DNA of 64,000 nucleotides from Halobellus sp. LT62 (GTDB lineage Archaea > Halobacteriota > Halobacteria > Halobacteriales > Haloferacaceae), in assembly GCF_037031285.1 (NCBI RefSeq), contig NZ_JAYEZO010000001.1:1-64000 (forward strand), given 5' to 3'. The notes beneath the pieces are model-generated. The model was given only the letters and a program-made list of their open reading frames with translations, was not told the DNA's origin and did no database searches. Below, in pieces: positions 30,097 through 38,730 of the stretch. Each line of letters starts with the position of its first letter. Positions within the stretch are counted from its first letter, which is position 1. The translations under genes and the position numbers were made by a program.

Positions 30097-33078
30097 ATGA
30101 CAGACACCGCTGATTCGATCGACGTCCTCCACGTCGACGACGACGGCGCGTTCGCCGAACTGGCGGCGACCTTCCTCGAACGCGTCGCGCCGACGCTCTC
30201 GGTCCGGTCAGCGACGAGCGTCGAGGCGGGCCAAACGCTCCTCTCCGAGCACGACGTCGACTGCGTCGTCTCCGACTACGATATGCCGGATCGCAGCGGC
30301 ATCGAGTTCCTCGAATCCGTTCGTGAGACGCACCCGAACCTGCCGTTCATCCTCTACACCGGAAAAGGGTCCGAAGAGGTCGCAAGCGAGGCGATCTCCG
30401 CCGGTGTGACCGACTACCTTCAGAAGGGAATGGGCTCCGAACAGTACGAACTCCTCGCGAACCGTATCGTCAACGCCGTCGATGCCCATCAGTCTCGTCA
30501 GTTGTTATCGGAACGGACCCGGCGGCTGGAGACGCTCATCGACACGCTCCCGGGGATGGTCTACCGATGCCGGAACGAACCCACGTGGCCGATGGAAACC
30601 GTCGAAGGGGAAGTCGAGTCGCTCACCGGCTACGTGGCAGACGAACTGGAGCGCAACGAGGTGAAGTGGGGCGCGGACCTCATCCACCCCGACGACAGAG
30701 AACAGACGTGGGCGGCCGTTCAGGAGGGGCTCTCGACGGACCGCACGTTCGAGATCACCTATCGGATCCGGACTCGCGACGGGCGCACGCGGTGGGTGTG
30801 GGAACGTGGTCGCGGCGTGTACGACGGGAGCGAACTGATCGCGCTCGAAGGGTTCATCACCGATATCACAGAGCGGAAGGAGCGCGAAGCGCGCCTCGAA
30901 CGGACGTCGGCTCGAATGGAGGCGCTGCTGGAAAACTCCCCGGATATGATCGATACCCACACTGGCGACGGAACGATCGTTGAGGTGAACCAACGGTTCT
31001 GCGACGTCTTCGGGCAGACCAAAGACGCGTTGATCGGCAGGAAAGTGTGGGAAATCGATCGCGAGAGCGACCCCGAGGAACTCCGCGAAATATGGGACGG
31101 AATGGACGTCGGCGACCGCTTCGAAATCAGGACCTCGTTCCGCCGCGTGGACGGCGAGAGCTTCCCGGTGAAAGTTCATCTGACTCGCATCCCCGCGGAG
31201 GGACCGGAGCGGCGGTTCCTCGTCATCTCCCGGGACATCTCAGCGCGGGTCGAACGCGAGGAGGAACTGCGGCGCTACGAGCGGATGGTGAATACGATGC
31301 AGGAGGCCGCCTGTATCTACGACGAAGACGGCCGGTTCGTGGTCGTCAACGAGACGCTCGGCGAGATCTACGGAACGTCGCCCGAGGCGCTCGAAGGTCG
31401 GAAGAGCGATCTCATCGCCGACATCCGAGACGCGGAAGACGGAGATCCCTACCGCGAACTCCTCGGCGGCCAGCGCGACGAGCTCCGCGGCGAGGCCGAA
31501 CTGACGTTCTCCGACTACGGTTCGGTGATTATCGAATACCGGTTGACGCCGCTCGTCGTCGACGGGACCATCGAGGGAGTTGTGGGCGTGACTCGCGAGA
31601 TAACCGACCGTCGGGAGAGCGAACGCCGATTCGAGCGGATGCACGAACTGCTCGACCGAACCGAGGGTATCGCCGATGTCGGCGGCTGGGAGCTCGATCC
31701 CGACACCGACGAGGTCTTTTGGACCGAGAACCTCTACGCGCTGATCGGCGTCGACGACGACTTCGAGCCCTCGCTCGAGGACCTCCTCGACGCGCACGGG
31801 GAGGATCGCGAACTCGTCGCCGACGCGGTGGAAACCGCGCTCGAACGAGGCGAACCCTTCGACGTCGAGGTCCGTTTCAACCGACAGGACGGCGAAACCC
31901 GTTGGCTTCGCGTTCAGGGCGTTCCGACGGTCGAAGACGGGGAGGTCGTGACGCTCCGCGGCGCAATCCAAGACGTCACCGAACAGAAAGCGCGGGAACG
32001 CGATCTCGATCGGGCCCGCAGACAGGCCGACGAATTGTTCCACGGGATGAACGACTCCGCGTGGGTGATCGGCCTCGACGAGACGTTCCAAGCGGTCAAC
32101 GACGCTGCCGTGGAGACGCTCGGGTACACCCGAAACGAACTGCTCTCGATGGGGCCGCACGACATCGACGACGGTCTCGACGACGGCAAGATCACGGAAC
32201 TGATCCGAGAGGTGCCGACGGACGCGACGCAGGTCTTCGAGACGGTTCACGTGACGAAAGACGGCGACCGAATCCCCGTCGAGATCAGCTCCAGTTTGAT
32301 CTCTTACGACGGGGAGACGATGGTGTTGAGCATCGCGCGCGACATCTCCGATCGGAAGAAACGGGAACGACAGCTGGCCGAGTTCGCGTCGGTCGTGAGC
32401 CACGATCTCCGGAACCCCCTCAACGTTGCACAGGGGCGACTGGAACTCGCCCGCGAGGAGTGTGACAACGAGCACCTCTCGGACGTCGCGCGAACGCACG
32501 AGCGGATGAACGAGCTGATCGACGACCTCCTGACGCTCGCACAGAGCGGGGCCCGCGCGCTCGAACCGGAACCGATCGAATTGGGGGGCTTCGTCGGAAC
32601 CTGCTGGCGGAACGTCGCCACCGCGGACGCCACCATCGAGGCGGCGACCGAGGGGACGGTCCGCGCCGACCGGACCCGCCTTCAACAGCTCTTCGAGAAC
32701 CTGTTCCGCAACGCCGTAGAGCACGGCTCTACGAGCCCTCCTTCGCAAACTCAGGAGGACGCCGTGGAACACGGTTCCACGAGCCCGTCTTCGCAGGCTC
32801 AGACGGACGCCGTAGAGCACGATAGTAGCGATCTCACAATTCGCGTCGGAGTGCTGGACGACGGCGAGGGCTTCTACGTCGAGGACGACGGTTCGGGCAT
32901 CCCGGCCGACGATCGCGACGAGGTGTTCGAGATGGGATACTCGACCGCGCGGGAGGGAACCGGATTCGGACTGAACATCGTCGAACAGGTCGTCGAGGAG
33001 CACGACTGGCGCGTCGTCGTCACCGAGAGCGCCTCGGGCGGAGCCCGATTCGAGATACGCGGCGTCGAGTTCGAGTGA
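30097..33078 (+). CDS. REC-multi-PAS sensor histidine kinase
   Basis: A 993-residue soluble hybrid kinase. Domain order: N-terminal receiver (1-125; phosphoacceptor Asp60 in VSDYDMPD, Lys in LYTGKGS), about five PAS/PAC domains (roughly 140-755, each ending in DITER/DISAR-like turns), HisKA with His769 (VVSHDLRNPL), and HATPase_c with N-box NLFRNAVEHG, G1 DDGSGIPADD and G2 GTGFGLNIV. The N-terminal receiver suggests input from another kinase. Between N-box and G1 box lie two and a half copies of the 48-bp repeat also present in the first kinase. Confidence 0.9.
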   Translation: MTDTADSIDVLHVDDDGAFAELAATFLERVAPTLSVRSATSVEAGQTLLSEHDVDCVVSDYDMPDRSGIEFLESVRETHPNLPFILYTGKGSEEVASEAISAGVTDYLQKGMGSEQYELLANRIVNAVDAHQSRQLLSERTRRLETLIDTLPGMVYRCRNEPTWPMETVEGEVESLTGYVADELERNEVKWGADLIHPDDREQTWAAVQEGLSTDRTFEITYRIRTRDGRTRWVWERGRGVYDGSELIALEGFITDITERKEREARLERTSARMEALLENSPDMIDTHTGDGTIVEVNQRFCDVFGQTKDALIGRKVWEIDRESDPEELREIWDGMDVGDRFEIRTSFRRVDGESFPVKVHLTRIPAEGPERRFLVISRDISARVEREEELRRYERMVNTMQEAACIYDEDGRFVVVNETLGEIYGTSPEALEGRKSDLIADIRDAEDGDPYRELLGGQRDELRGEAELTFSDYGSVIIEYRLTPLVVDGTIEGVVGVTREITDRRESERRFERMHELLDRTEGIADVGGWELDPDTDEVFWTENLYALIGVDDDFEPSLEDLLDAHGEDRELVADAVETALERGEPFDVEVRFNRQDGETRWLRVQGVPTVEDGEVVTLRGAIQDVTEQKARERDLDRARRQADELFHGMNDSAWVIGLDETFQAVNDAAVETLGYTRNELLSMGPHDIDDGLDDGKITELIREVPTDATQVFETVHVTKDGDRIPVEISSSLISYDGETMVLSIARDISDRKKRERQLAEFASVVSHDLRNPLNVAQGRLELAREECDNEHLSDVARTHERMNELIDDLLTLAQSGARALEPEPIELGGFVGTCWRNVATADATIEAATEGTVRADRTRLQQLFENLFRNAVEHGSTSPPSQTQEDAVEHGSTSPSSQAQTDAVEHDSSDLTIRVGVLDDGEGFYVEDDGSGIPADDRDEVFEMGYSTAREGTGFGLNIVEQVVEEHDWRVVVTESASGGARFEIRGVEFE
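32713..32829 (+). repeat. Tandem 48-bp repeats with covarying hairpin arms inside a kinase gene
   Basis: Units at 32713-32760 and 32761-32808 plus a partial third (32809-32829). Unit one has arms GTAGAGC/GCTCTAC and CCTCCT/AGGAGG; unit two has GTGGAAC/GTTCCAC and CCGTCT/AGACGG. Loops are ACG and TCGCAAACTC or TCGCAGGCTC. Four base pairs differ between units and all four differences are compensated. The units keep the reading frame and duplicate AVEHGSTSP. Confidence 0.92.
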
Positions 33079-33116
33079 TCGGCCGTTCGGACTTCAGCAC
33101 CGGTGCCTCGTCGCCG

Positions 33117-33614
33117 CTACGCCGACTCCGCTCTGGCGGCGTCGTAGCGTCGCACCAGTACGCGGAGCCACCAGAGCTTCAGACTGACCGAGGCGACGGT
33201 GCCGACCACGGCTCCGATCGGTCGCCGTCGAGATGCGGCGTACAGCGCGTAGCAAAAGCCGAGCGCTCCCGCCGCGTTACAGACGTTCGGATAGTCGAGA
33301 CCGACGGTCGGACGACTCTCCTCGCGGATCCACCACCGCTCGGCGAGGACCGCCCGGGTCATCCACGCGTCGTCGGAATCGGGCGGACTGAAGAGGATCG
33401 GGTTCACCACCGTCCAGACGAGTGTAGCGAAGAGTAATCGCCAGTTCCGACGGTAGAGCGCGTAGACGAGTACGGCCCCGGTCGGAACCCGCGACCAACC
33501 GCTCTTGGGGTTCGAGTGGCGGTTCCAGAGCGTCGTTTCTACCCGGTTTCGGAGGGTCACTGTCGGAGATGCGCTGTCGAGGGGAATATAATTACGCCCC
33601 TGCTGGGAGGGCAT
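33117..33614 (-). CDS. DUF6653-type membrane protein
   Basis: A 165-residue haloarchaeal membrane protein. It contains WNRHSNPKSGWSR, the segment VLVYALYRRNWRLLFATLVWTVVNPILF and PDSDDAWMTRAVLAERWW, which I associate with DUF6653. Two or three hydrophobic segments are visible. Function unknown. It is convergent with the large kinase gene. Confidence 0.65.
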   Translation of the reverse strand: MPSQQGRNYIPLDSASPTVTLRNRVETTLWNRHSNPKSGWSRVPTGAVLVYALYRRNWRLLFATLVWTVVNPILFSPPDSDDAWMTRAVLAERWWIREESRPTVGLDYPNVCNAAGALGFCYALYAASRRRPIGAVVGTVASVSLKLWWLRVLVRRYDAARAESA

Positions 33615-33707
33615 TGTTCAGATACGCGATTGCTAGCAGAGACACTGCCTACGGGTGGGGATTTTGAGTCATCCTCCGCACCGTTCCCGGTGATTTCGCT
33701 CGTAGCC

Positions 33708-33789
33708 ATAGTAGCGTTTGCAAGTCTTCACTCACGCGATCACACGCTGTCGTACGGTCGGATGAGCAATTAGTTGCAAACGCTACTAT
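33708..33789. mobile_element. MITE copy B
   Basis: 82-bp element with perfect 16-bp terminal inverted repeats: ATAGTAGCGTTTGCAA (33708-33723) and its complement (33774-33789). The interior contains AGTCTTCACTCAC near the left end. It is homologous to, and inverted relative to, copy C at 35813-35896. No coding capacity. Confidence 0.85.
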
Positions 33790-33845
33790 AAACAGTACTC
33801 GCGAACCGCCACAGAGTGATGTGGTGTTACGCCGAATGACTGTGT

Positions 33846-35786
33846 ATGGCGAGCGACGCTGATGACGGTCTATCGCCCTCCACGACGAGCAACCCCGTTT
33901 GGGACCTCTACGGCCGGTACAGCGGGAAGAACCTCAGGTTCGCCCTACTCGGGGCCGGTAACACGATCATCGGACGGATTCTCGGTCTCGTCCCCGCGTT
34001 CATCATCGGGCTCGCCGTCGACGCGATCTTCCTGAACCAACGACCGTATCGGCTCCCCGGAATCCCCGCGTCGTGGGTTCCCGCTTCGTCCGCGGAGCAG
34101 CTTTGGTTCTCGATCGGCCTGTTGCTCGCGGCGACTGTCCTCGGTGCGGTCGCCTCGTGGTTCGAAGACTGGGGCTGGAGCGTCTTTGCCCAACGCATCC
34201 AACACGAGCTGCGAATCGACGCGTACGCCCGAATGCAGCGACTCGATCTCGCGTACTTCACCGGTCAGCGGACCGGCGAGCTGATGAGCATTCTCAACAA
34301 CGACGTGAACGCGTTAGAAACGTTTCTCGAAGACGGGCTGAGTTCGATTTTCTGGGTCGCTGCCACGTTCGTTGGTATCGGGGCGATCCTCGTTTCGTTG
34401 AACCAACCTTTGGCTCTCGTCACGCTATTGCCAGTCCCGTTTTTGGCCGCGTTCACGCTGGTTTTCACACGGGTAATTGAACCGCGATACCTCCAAATCC
34501 GCGGGGAGATCAGCGATCTGAACGCGCGGTTCGAGAACAACATCAGCGGGATCGAAGCGATCAAAACCGAGCACGCGGAGGCGTACGAAGAGGGGCGTGT
34601 CGAAACCGCATCACGGGGGTATTTGAACGCGAACCTCGACGCCGTTCGGATCCAGATCACGTACTTCCCGGGATTGACGCTCATCGCCGGCGTTGGATTT
34701 GCGCTCACGTTCCTCGTCGGTGGGTTTTGGGTGCTCACCGGGCCGCCCTTCGGATTGACTGCCGCCTTGACCCCCGGCGAATTCATTACGTTCGTCATCT
34801 ACGCGCAGCAGTACGTCTGGCCCATTATTCAGTTCGGAAGCGTCGTCGATGATTACGAGCGCGCGAAAGCCGCAGGCACGCGGGTTTCACGACTACTACG
34901 ACTAGAGCCGTCCGTACGCGACGTCACCGATGCTGATCCGCTTACAGTTACCGATGGCCGTGTCGAGTACGACGCCGTCTCGTTTGGGTACGGCGACGAC
35001 GAAATCATCTCGGAGGTGTCGTTCACCGCTGAGGGTGGCGAAACAATCGGAATCGTTGGCCCCACCGGAGCTGGCAAATCGACCCTCCTGAAACTGCTCC
35101 CACGGCTTTACGACGTCGACGAGGGATCGATCCGCATTGACGGCCAAGCGGTCCATACCGTCCAGCTCGAAAGTCTTCGACGGGCCCTCGGGTACGTCAG
35201 TCAAGAGCCGATGCTGTTCTACGGTACGGTGTCTGAAAACATCAGATACGGCAGCTTCGAGGCCACCGACGACGAAATCCGGCAGGCCGCCCGGCGCGCC
35301 CGAGCGCACGAGTTCATCGAAAACCTTCCCAACGGGTATGACACGCTGGTCGGTGAGCGCGGGGTCAAACTCTCAGGCGGGCAGCGACAACGGGTCGCCA
35401 TCGCTCGAACGATTCTCAAAGATCCCGAGATACTCGTCTTAGACGAGGCAACCAGCCACGTCGACACCGAGACCGAAGCGCTCATCCAGCAAAGCCTCGC
35501 CGAGTTCGCCCGCGATCGCACGACGTTCGTCATCGCACACCGCCTTTCGACAGTGCGCCGTGCCGACCGGATCCTCGTCTTAGACGACGGGCGACTCGTC
35601 GAATACGGGACTCACGACGAACTGCTCGCCGCGGACGGGTTGTACGCCAACTTCTGGCGCGTCCAAGCGGGCGATATCGAGTCGCTCCCACAGGATTTCC
35701 TCGACCGGGCTCGATGTCGACAAGACTCACTCCGACAGCGTGATGAAGACGACCCAGACCGCCTCCCGCGCTGGAGTGATTGGTGA
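33846..35786 (+). CDS. ABC-type exporter (transmembrane domain fused to ATPase)
   Basis: A 646-residue half-transporter of the MsbA/multidrug type. The N-terminal part has six transmembrane segments (about residues 30-330), including intracellular loop DLAYFTGQRTGELMSILNND. The ATPase domain has Walker A GPTGAGKST, signature [14 protein letters not shown], Walker B ILVLDEATSHVD and H-loop FVIAHRLSTV. It presumably acts as a homodimer exporting lipids, peptides or drugs. The gene is bracketed by inverted MITEs, so it may be mobile. Third-base composition is slightly less GC-rich than in neighbouring core genes. Confidence 0.9.
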   Translation: MASDADDGLSPSTTSNPVWDLYGRYSGKNLRFALLGAGNTIIGRILGLVPAFIIGLAVDAIFLNQRPYRLPGIPASWVPASSAEQLWFSIGLLLAATVLGAVASWFEDWGWSVFAQRIQHELRIDAYARMQRLDLAYFTGQRTGELMSILNNDVNALETFLEDGLSSIFWVAATFVGIGAILVSLNQPLALVTLLPVPFLAAFTLVFTRVIEPRYLQIRGEISDLNARFENNISGIEAIKTEHAEAYEEGRVETASRGYLNANLDAVRIQITYFPGLTLIAGVGFALTFLVGGFWVLTGPPFGLTAALTPGEFITFVIYAQQYVWPIIQFGSVVDDYERAKAAGTRVSRLLRLEPSVRDVTDADPLTVTDGRVEYDAVSFGYGDDEIISEVSFTAEGGETIGIVGPTGAGKSTLLKLLPRLYDVDEGSIRIDGQAVHTVQLESLRRALGYVSQEPMLFYGTVSENIRYGSFEATDDEIRQAARRARAHEFIENLPNGYDTLVGERGVKLSGGQRQRVAIARTILKDPEILVLDEATSHVDTETEALIQQSLAEFARDRTTFVIAHRLSTVRRADRILVLDDGRLVEYGTHDELLAADGLYANFWRVQAGDIESLPQDFLDRARCRQDSLRQRDEDDPDRLPRWSDW

Positions 35787-35812
35787 CTCATCGGGGGGGC
35801 TTCGACCGTACT

Positions 35813-35896
35813 ATAGTAGCATTTGCAACTGATTGCTCATCCGATCGGACGCAGTCGTGCGGTCGAGTGAGTGAAGACTTGCAAATGCTACTATAC
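35813..35896. mobile_element. MITE copy C
   Basis: 84-bp element with perfect terminal inverted repeats (TATAGTAGCATTTGCAA and complement) at 35813-35829 and 35880-35896. The core TAGTAGC...GCTACTA is flanked by TA on both sides, suggesting a TA target duplication as in IS630-like elements. It is inverted relative to copy B. Confidence 0.88.
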
Positions 35897-36033
35897 TGGC
35901 CAGTCACCAGGCGTATTCATTCCCCCGTGCACTCCACGGAGGAGCGAGCCACACACAGCGTTCGCGGCGGAATTACTACGTGACCGCTTCGCTAACGGAT
36001 CCGTATGAACTCATCGACGGTAGTGGATAGACA

Positions 36034-36648
36034 GTGACGACTGAGTTCCCACCGGAGCGGCCCATCGCTCACGTGTACGATGCGGCATACGCGGGCGTCC
36101 CGAACTGGGACATCGGTCGGCCACAGCGGGCCTTCGTGAACCTCGTCGAGGCCGGACTCGTCCGCGGGCCCGTTCTCGATGTCGGTTGTGGCACCGGTGA
36201 ACTCGCACTTTTTCTCGCTCGGCAGGGGTACGATGTCCTCGGTATCGACCTCTCGGGACTCGCTATTCGGCAGGCCGCCGAGAAAGCGCGCTGGCGACGG
36301 GTCCCCGCTCACTTCTTGATTTGGGACGCACTGAACCTCCGCGGGCTCAAAGACGCCGGGTTCTCGTTTCGGACGGTCGTCGATTCGGCGATGTTCCACG
36401 TCCTCGGGGACAGCGAACGGGACCGCTTCATCGACGGCCTAGCGGAAGTCATCCAGCGCGGTGGGATGTACTGTGTGTTCGGTGACGCTCGGGACGACGA
36501 AACGCGGCTGTACGGCATCTCACCCGCTGAAATTCGGAATCGGTTCCGGGACGCCGACGGGTGGGAGGTCGTCTTTGCGGTCCGGACAGTCTTCGAACGC
36601 CGGTGGAGCCGAAACCCGGCGTACTTCGTGGGCGTTAGACGGCGGTGA
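36034..36648 (+). CDS. Class I SAM-dependent methyltransferase
   Basis: A 204-residue Rossmann-fold methyltransferase with SAM-binding motif I VLDVGCGTGELALFLA and motif II region VLGIDLSGLAIRQA. The N-terminal WDIGRPQRAFVNLVEAG resembles thiopurine methyltransferase-like and halide/thiol methyltransferases, so a small-molecule substrate is likely. The start is GTG at 36034. It sits immediately outside the left end of the integrative element. Confidence 0.82.
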   Translation: MTTEFPPERPIAHVYDAAYAGVPNWDIGRPQRAFVNLVEAGLVRGPVLDVGCGTGELALFLARQGYDVLGIDLSGLAIRQAAEKARWRRVPAHFLIWDALNLRGLKDAGFSFRTVVDSAMFHVLGDSERDRFIDGLAEVIQRGGMYCVFGDARDDETRLYGISPAEIRNRFRDADGWEVVFAVRTVFERRWSRNPAYFVGVRRR

Positions 36649-36732
36649 TCGAGTGACGGAACTACTGAGAACGGGTACGACGGGGTTTGCCACGAATCTG
36701 GATTCCCCCGTTCATCTGTAAACTTCACAAAT

Positions 36733-36747
36733 GGACCCGACGGGATT
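36733..36747. other. Second tRNA-Arg 3'-end fragment (possible old attachment site)
   Basis: GGACCCGACGGGATT matches the last part of tRNA-Arg(CCG) read in complement (59013-59027) over 15 nt. It lies 78 nt left of the 23-bp attachment repeat at 36801. Confidence 0.5.
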
Positions 36748-36800
36748 CCCGTGAGCGCGAGCGAGCGTGACTACGTCGGGGGAGTGAGATTTCGCGAAGC

Positions 36801-36823
36801 GAAATCGAACGGACCCGACGGGA
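36801..36823. repeat. attL: 23-bp direct repeat
   Basis: GAAATCGAACGGACCCGACG plus GGA is identical to 59003-59025. A palindrome ATTTCGC-GAA-GCGAAAT (36789-36805) overlaps the outer boundary. Confidence 0.85.
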
Positions 36824-36910
36824 GAGCATCTAACCGTCGGAAAAATTGGTAATTCAACGGATCGCGTCGCGAACGCGGACCGACGCGTGTGGTTCACCGC
36901 CAACCAACCG

Positions 36911-37921
36911 ATGACTCTCGAACCAATCGACCCGGAAACGGCGGTAGAACTGTACCTCACCGAGAGAGAAACCGAACTGGCGAGCACAACGCTCTCATCT
37001 CACCGCTCGCGTCTCGAATTCTTCACCGAGTGGTGCGACGAACAGGACATCGAGAATCTGAATGAACTGACCGGGCGGAAACTCCACGAATTCCGCCTAT
37101 GGCGACGAAACACCGGCGACCTTGCACCTCCGAGCGAAAAGAGTCAGATGGATACGCTTCGGGTCTTTGTCCGGTGGCTCGGTACGATCGACGGAGTCGA
37201 TCCGGAGCTCTACCTCAAGGTCCGTTCGCCCTCTGTTAACCCGGAGGATGAAGCCAAGGACGTAATGCTAGAGTCCGACGCGGCCGAGCAGATCCTTCAG
37301 TACCTCCAGAAGTACGAGTACGCCTCGATCCAGCACGTGACTGTCTCGTTACTCTGGCATACGATGATGCGCCGGGGAGCGGCTCACGCGCTGGACGTTG
37401 AAGACTACAATCCAGAAGAACAGTACCTGGAAGTCGTCAATCGGCCTGATACGGGCACTCGTCTAAAGAACGGGAACCGGGGTGAGCGCCTGATCGCACT
37501 TTCGGGTGACCAGTGTCTCCTACTGGACGACTGGATCCGGAACAAACGGCCCGACGTCACTGACGAGTACGGGCGTCGCCCCCTACTTGCAACTAGTTAC
37601 GGACGGATTGCCCTGAGCACGATCCAAAAGTACGTTTACCGCGCTACTCGGCCGTGTTGCCGGGGAGATGCGTGCCCCCACAGTCGAGATCCTGAAGACT
37701 GCGAAGCGATGGTTTCCGACAGGGCATCGACGTGTCCGTCGAGTGTGGGACCGCACGCGATTCGACGCGGGAGCATTACCAACCATCTGAACAGTGATAT
37801 CCCGGAGACGGCCGTCGGTGACCGTGCCAATGTGAGCTCAGACGTCCTCGAAAAGCACTACGACCGGCGAAATAAGAAAGAGAAAATGGAACAGCGACGC
37901 AAGTACCTCGATAATATCTAG
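36911..37921 (+). CDS. int: Tyrosine recombinase/integrase
   Basis: A 336-residue phage-integrase-family protein: N-terminal SAM-like core-binding domain (about 10-105; STTLSSHRSRLEFFTEWC) and catalytic domain with Arg154 (HTMMRRGAAHAL), His282-x-x-Arg285 (HAIRRGS) and nucleophile Tyr317 (KHYDRR). Before HxxR lies an unusual insert RPCCRGDACPHSRDPEDCEA that could bind zinc. The usual second His is replaced in GDRANVSS. A GTG at 36887 is an alternative start. Position beside attL makes it the likely integrase of the element. Confidence 0.9.
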   Translation: MTLEPIDPETAVELYLTERETELASTTLSSHRSRLEFFTEWCDEQDIENLNELTGRKLHEFRLWRRNTGDLAPPSEKSQMDTLRVFVRWLGTIDGVDPELYLKVRSPSVNPEDEAKDVMLESDAAEQILQYLQKYEYASIQHVTVSLLWHTMMRRGAAHALDVEDYNPEEQYLEVVNRPDTGTRLKNGNRGERLIALSGDQCLLLDDWIRNKRPDVTDEYGRRPLLATSYGRIALSTIQKYVYRATRPCCRGDACPHSRDPEDCEAMVSDRASTCPSSVGPHAIRRGSITNHLNSDIPETAVGDRANVSSDVLEKHYDRRNKKEKMEQRRKYLDNI

Positions 37922-38016
37922 GAGAGGAATTACATAGAATATTTCCCACACTAAGAGCAGGAGTCTCTCAGTATAGAGGTCTCAAACATCAACCAATAAT
38001 CGCTGTGAGCCTCTAA

Positions 38017-38526
38017 TTATTGTGTAGACCAAAATTTGTGAACTTCTTCAACCGTTGATTCCCACCATTGGTGCTTCTCTTCTTCTGCCCAGTCCTCCAA
38101 GTCGTCTGGGGTGTTTTTGAGCTCTTCAGATAATCCGAAGAATCCGGTACCCGGTGTCTTTGTACCGCTATTAACAACGATTGCGGAGAGAGGTAGGTGA
38201 CTGCCGTCATCTTCTATTGTACTGATCGCGGCCAAGACGTACGCGATTCGAGCCCGGTGAATACCCTCTTCATCCATAATTTCACCATATGTGACTACCT
38301 CTCCGTCTTTTGCACTATCCTCAAGATAGTCATAGACCTGCTTCACCTTCCGTTGAAAAGTTTCTTCTTTGAGGTATTGTGGTTGGTCACTATCACTAAT
38401 ACTACTGTCCTCATAGTATTTTGTAACTTGATTCTGTAATAGTGTGGGAAGTTTAGTGAGACAATCTGGACATCGAATTCCTTTTGGCTTAACTGATTTA
38501 CCACAACTTGGACAACTTTCGGTCAT
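38017..38526 (-). CDS. Zinc-ribbon protein of unknown function
   Basis: A 169-residue protein with an N-terminal zinc ribbon (CPSCGKSVKPKGIRCPDC), a helical middle, and a domain with GEVVTYGEIMDEEGIHRAR and LPLSAIVVNSGTKTPGTGFF. The latter motif, small hydrophobic strand then PGxGFF, recurs in uncharacterised prokaryotic proteins. The AT-rich composition matches the island. It is divergent from the DUF262 gene with a 204-nt shared promoter region. The ATG at 38526 (MTESCPSC) is preferred over one 39 nt upstream. Confidence 0.65.
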   Translation of the reverse strand: MTESCPSCGKSVKPKGIRCPDCLTKLPTLLQNQVTKYYEDSSISDSDQPQYLKEETFQRKVKQVYDYLEDSAKDGEVVTYGEIMDEEGIHRARIAYVLAAISTIEDDGSHLPLSAIVVNSGTKTPGTGFFGLSEELKNTPDDLEDWAEEEKHQWWESTVEEVHKFWSTQ

Positions 38527-38730
38527 AACGCTACCTTGTTGAGAATTGACATCCATCCTATACAAAGTTACCGCCGTATGACGTTATCATCGAAGAGGAT
38601 TATGTTATAACACGAAAACACACTGATAAATACGTAGACTCTCACTGCGCGCACCCTACTATTATCACCTCTAGTCTGTGTGTCTAGTGATTCACGACAC
38701 TACTATGTGCGTCCTCGTTGACAGGCCGAT

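Noticed and set aside
31240-33003. Long - strand ORF opposite the REC-PAS kinase
   Set aside because: Antisense shadow; the + strand has continuous REC, PAS, HisKA and HATPase motifs.
36712-36987. 91-codon - strand ORF across the left attachment region
   Set aside because: It spans att repeats and the integrase start in antisense, with no coding signature.
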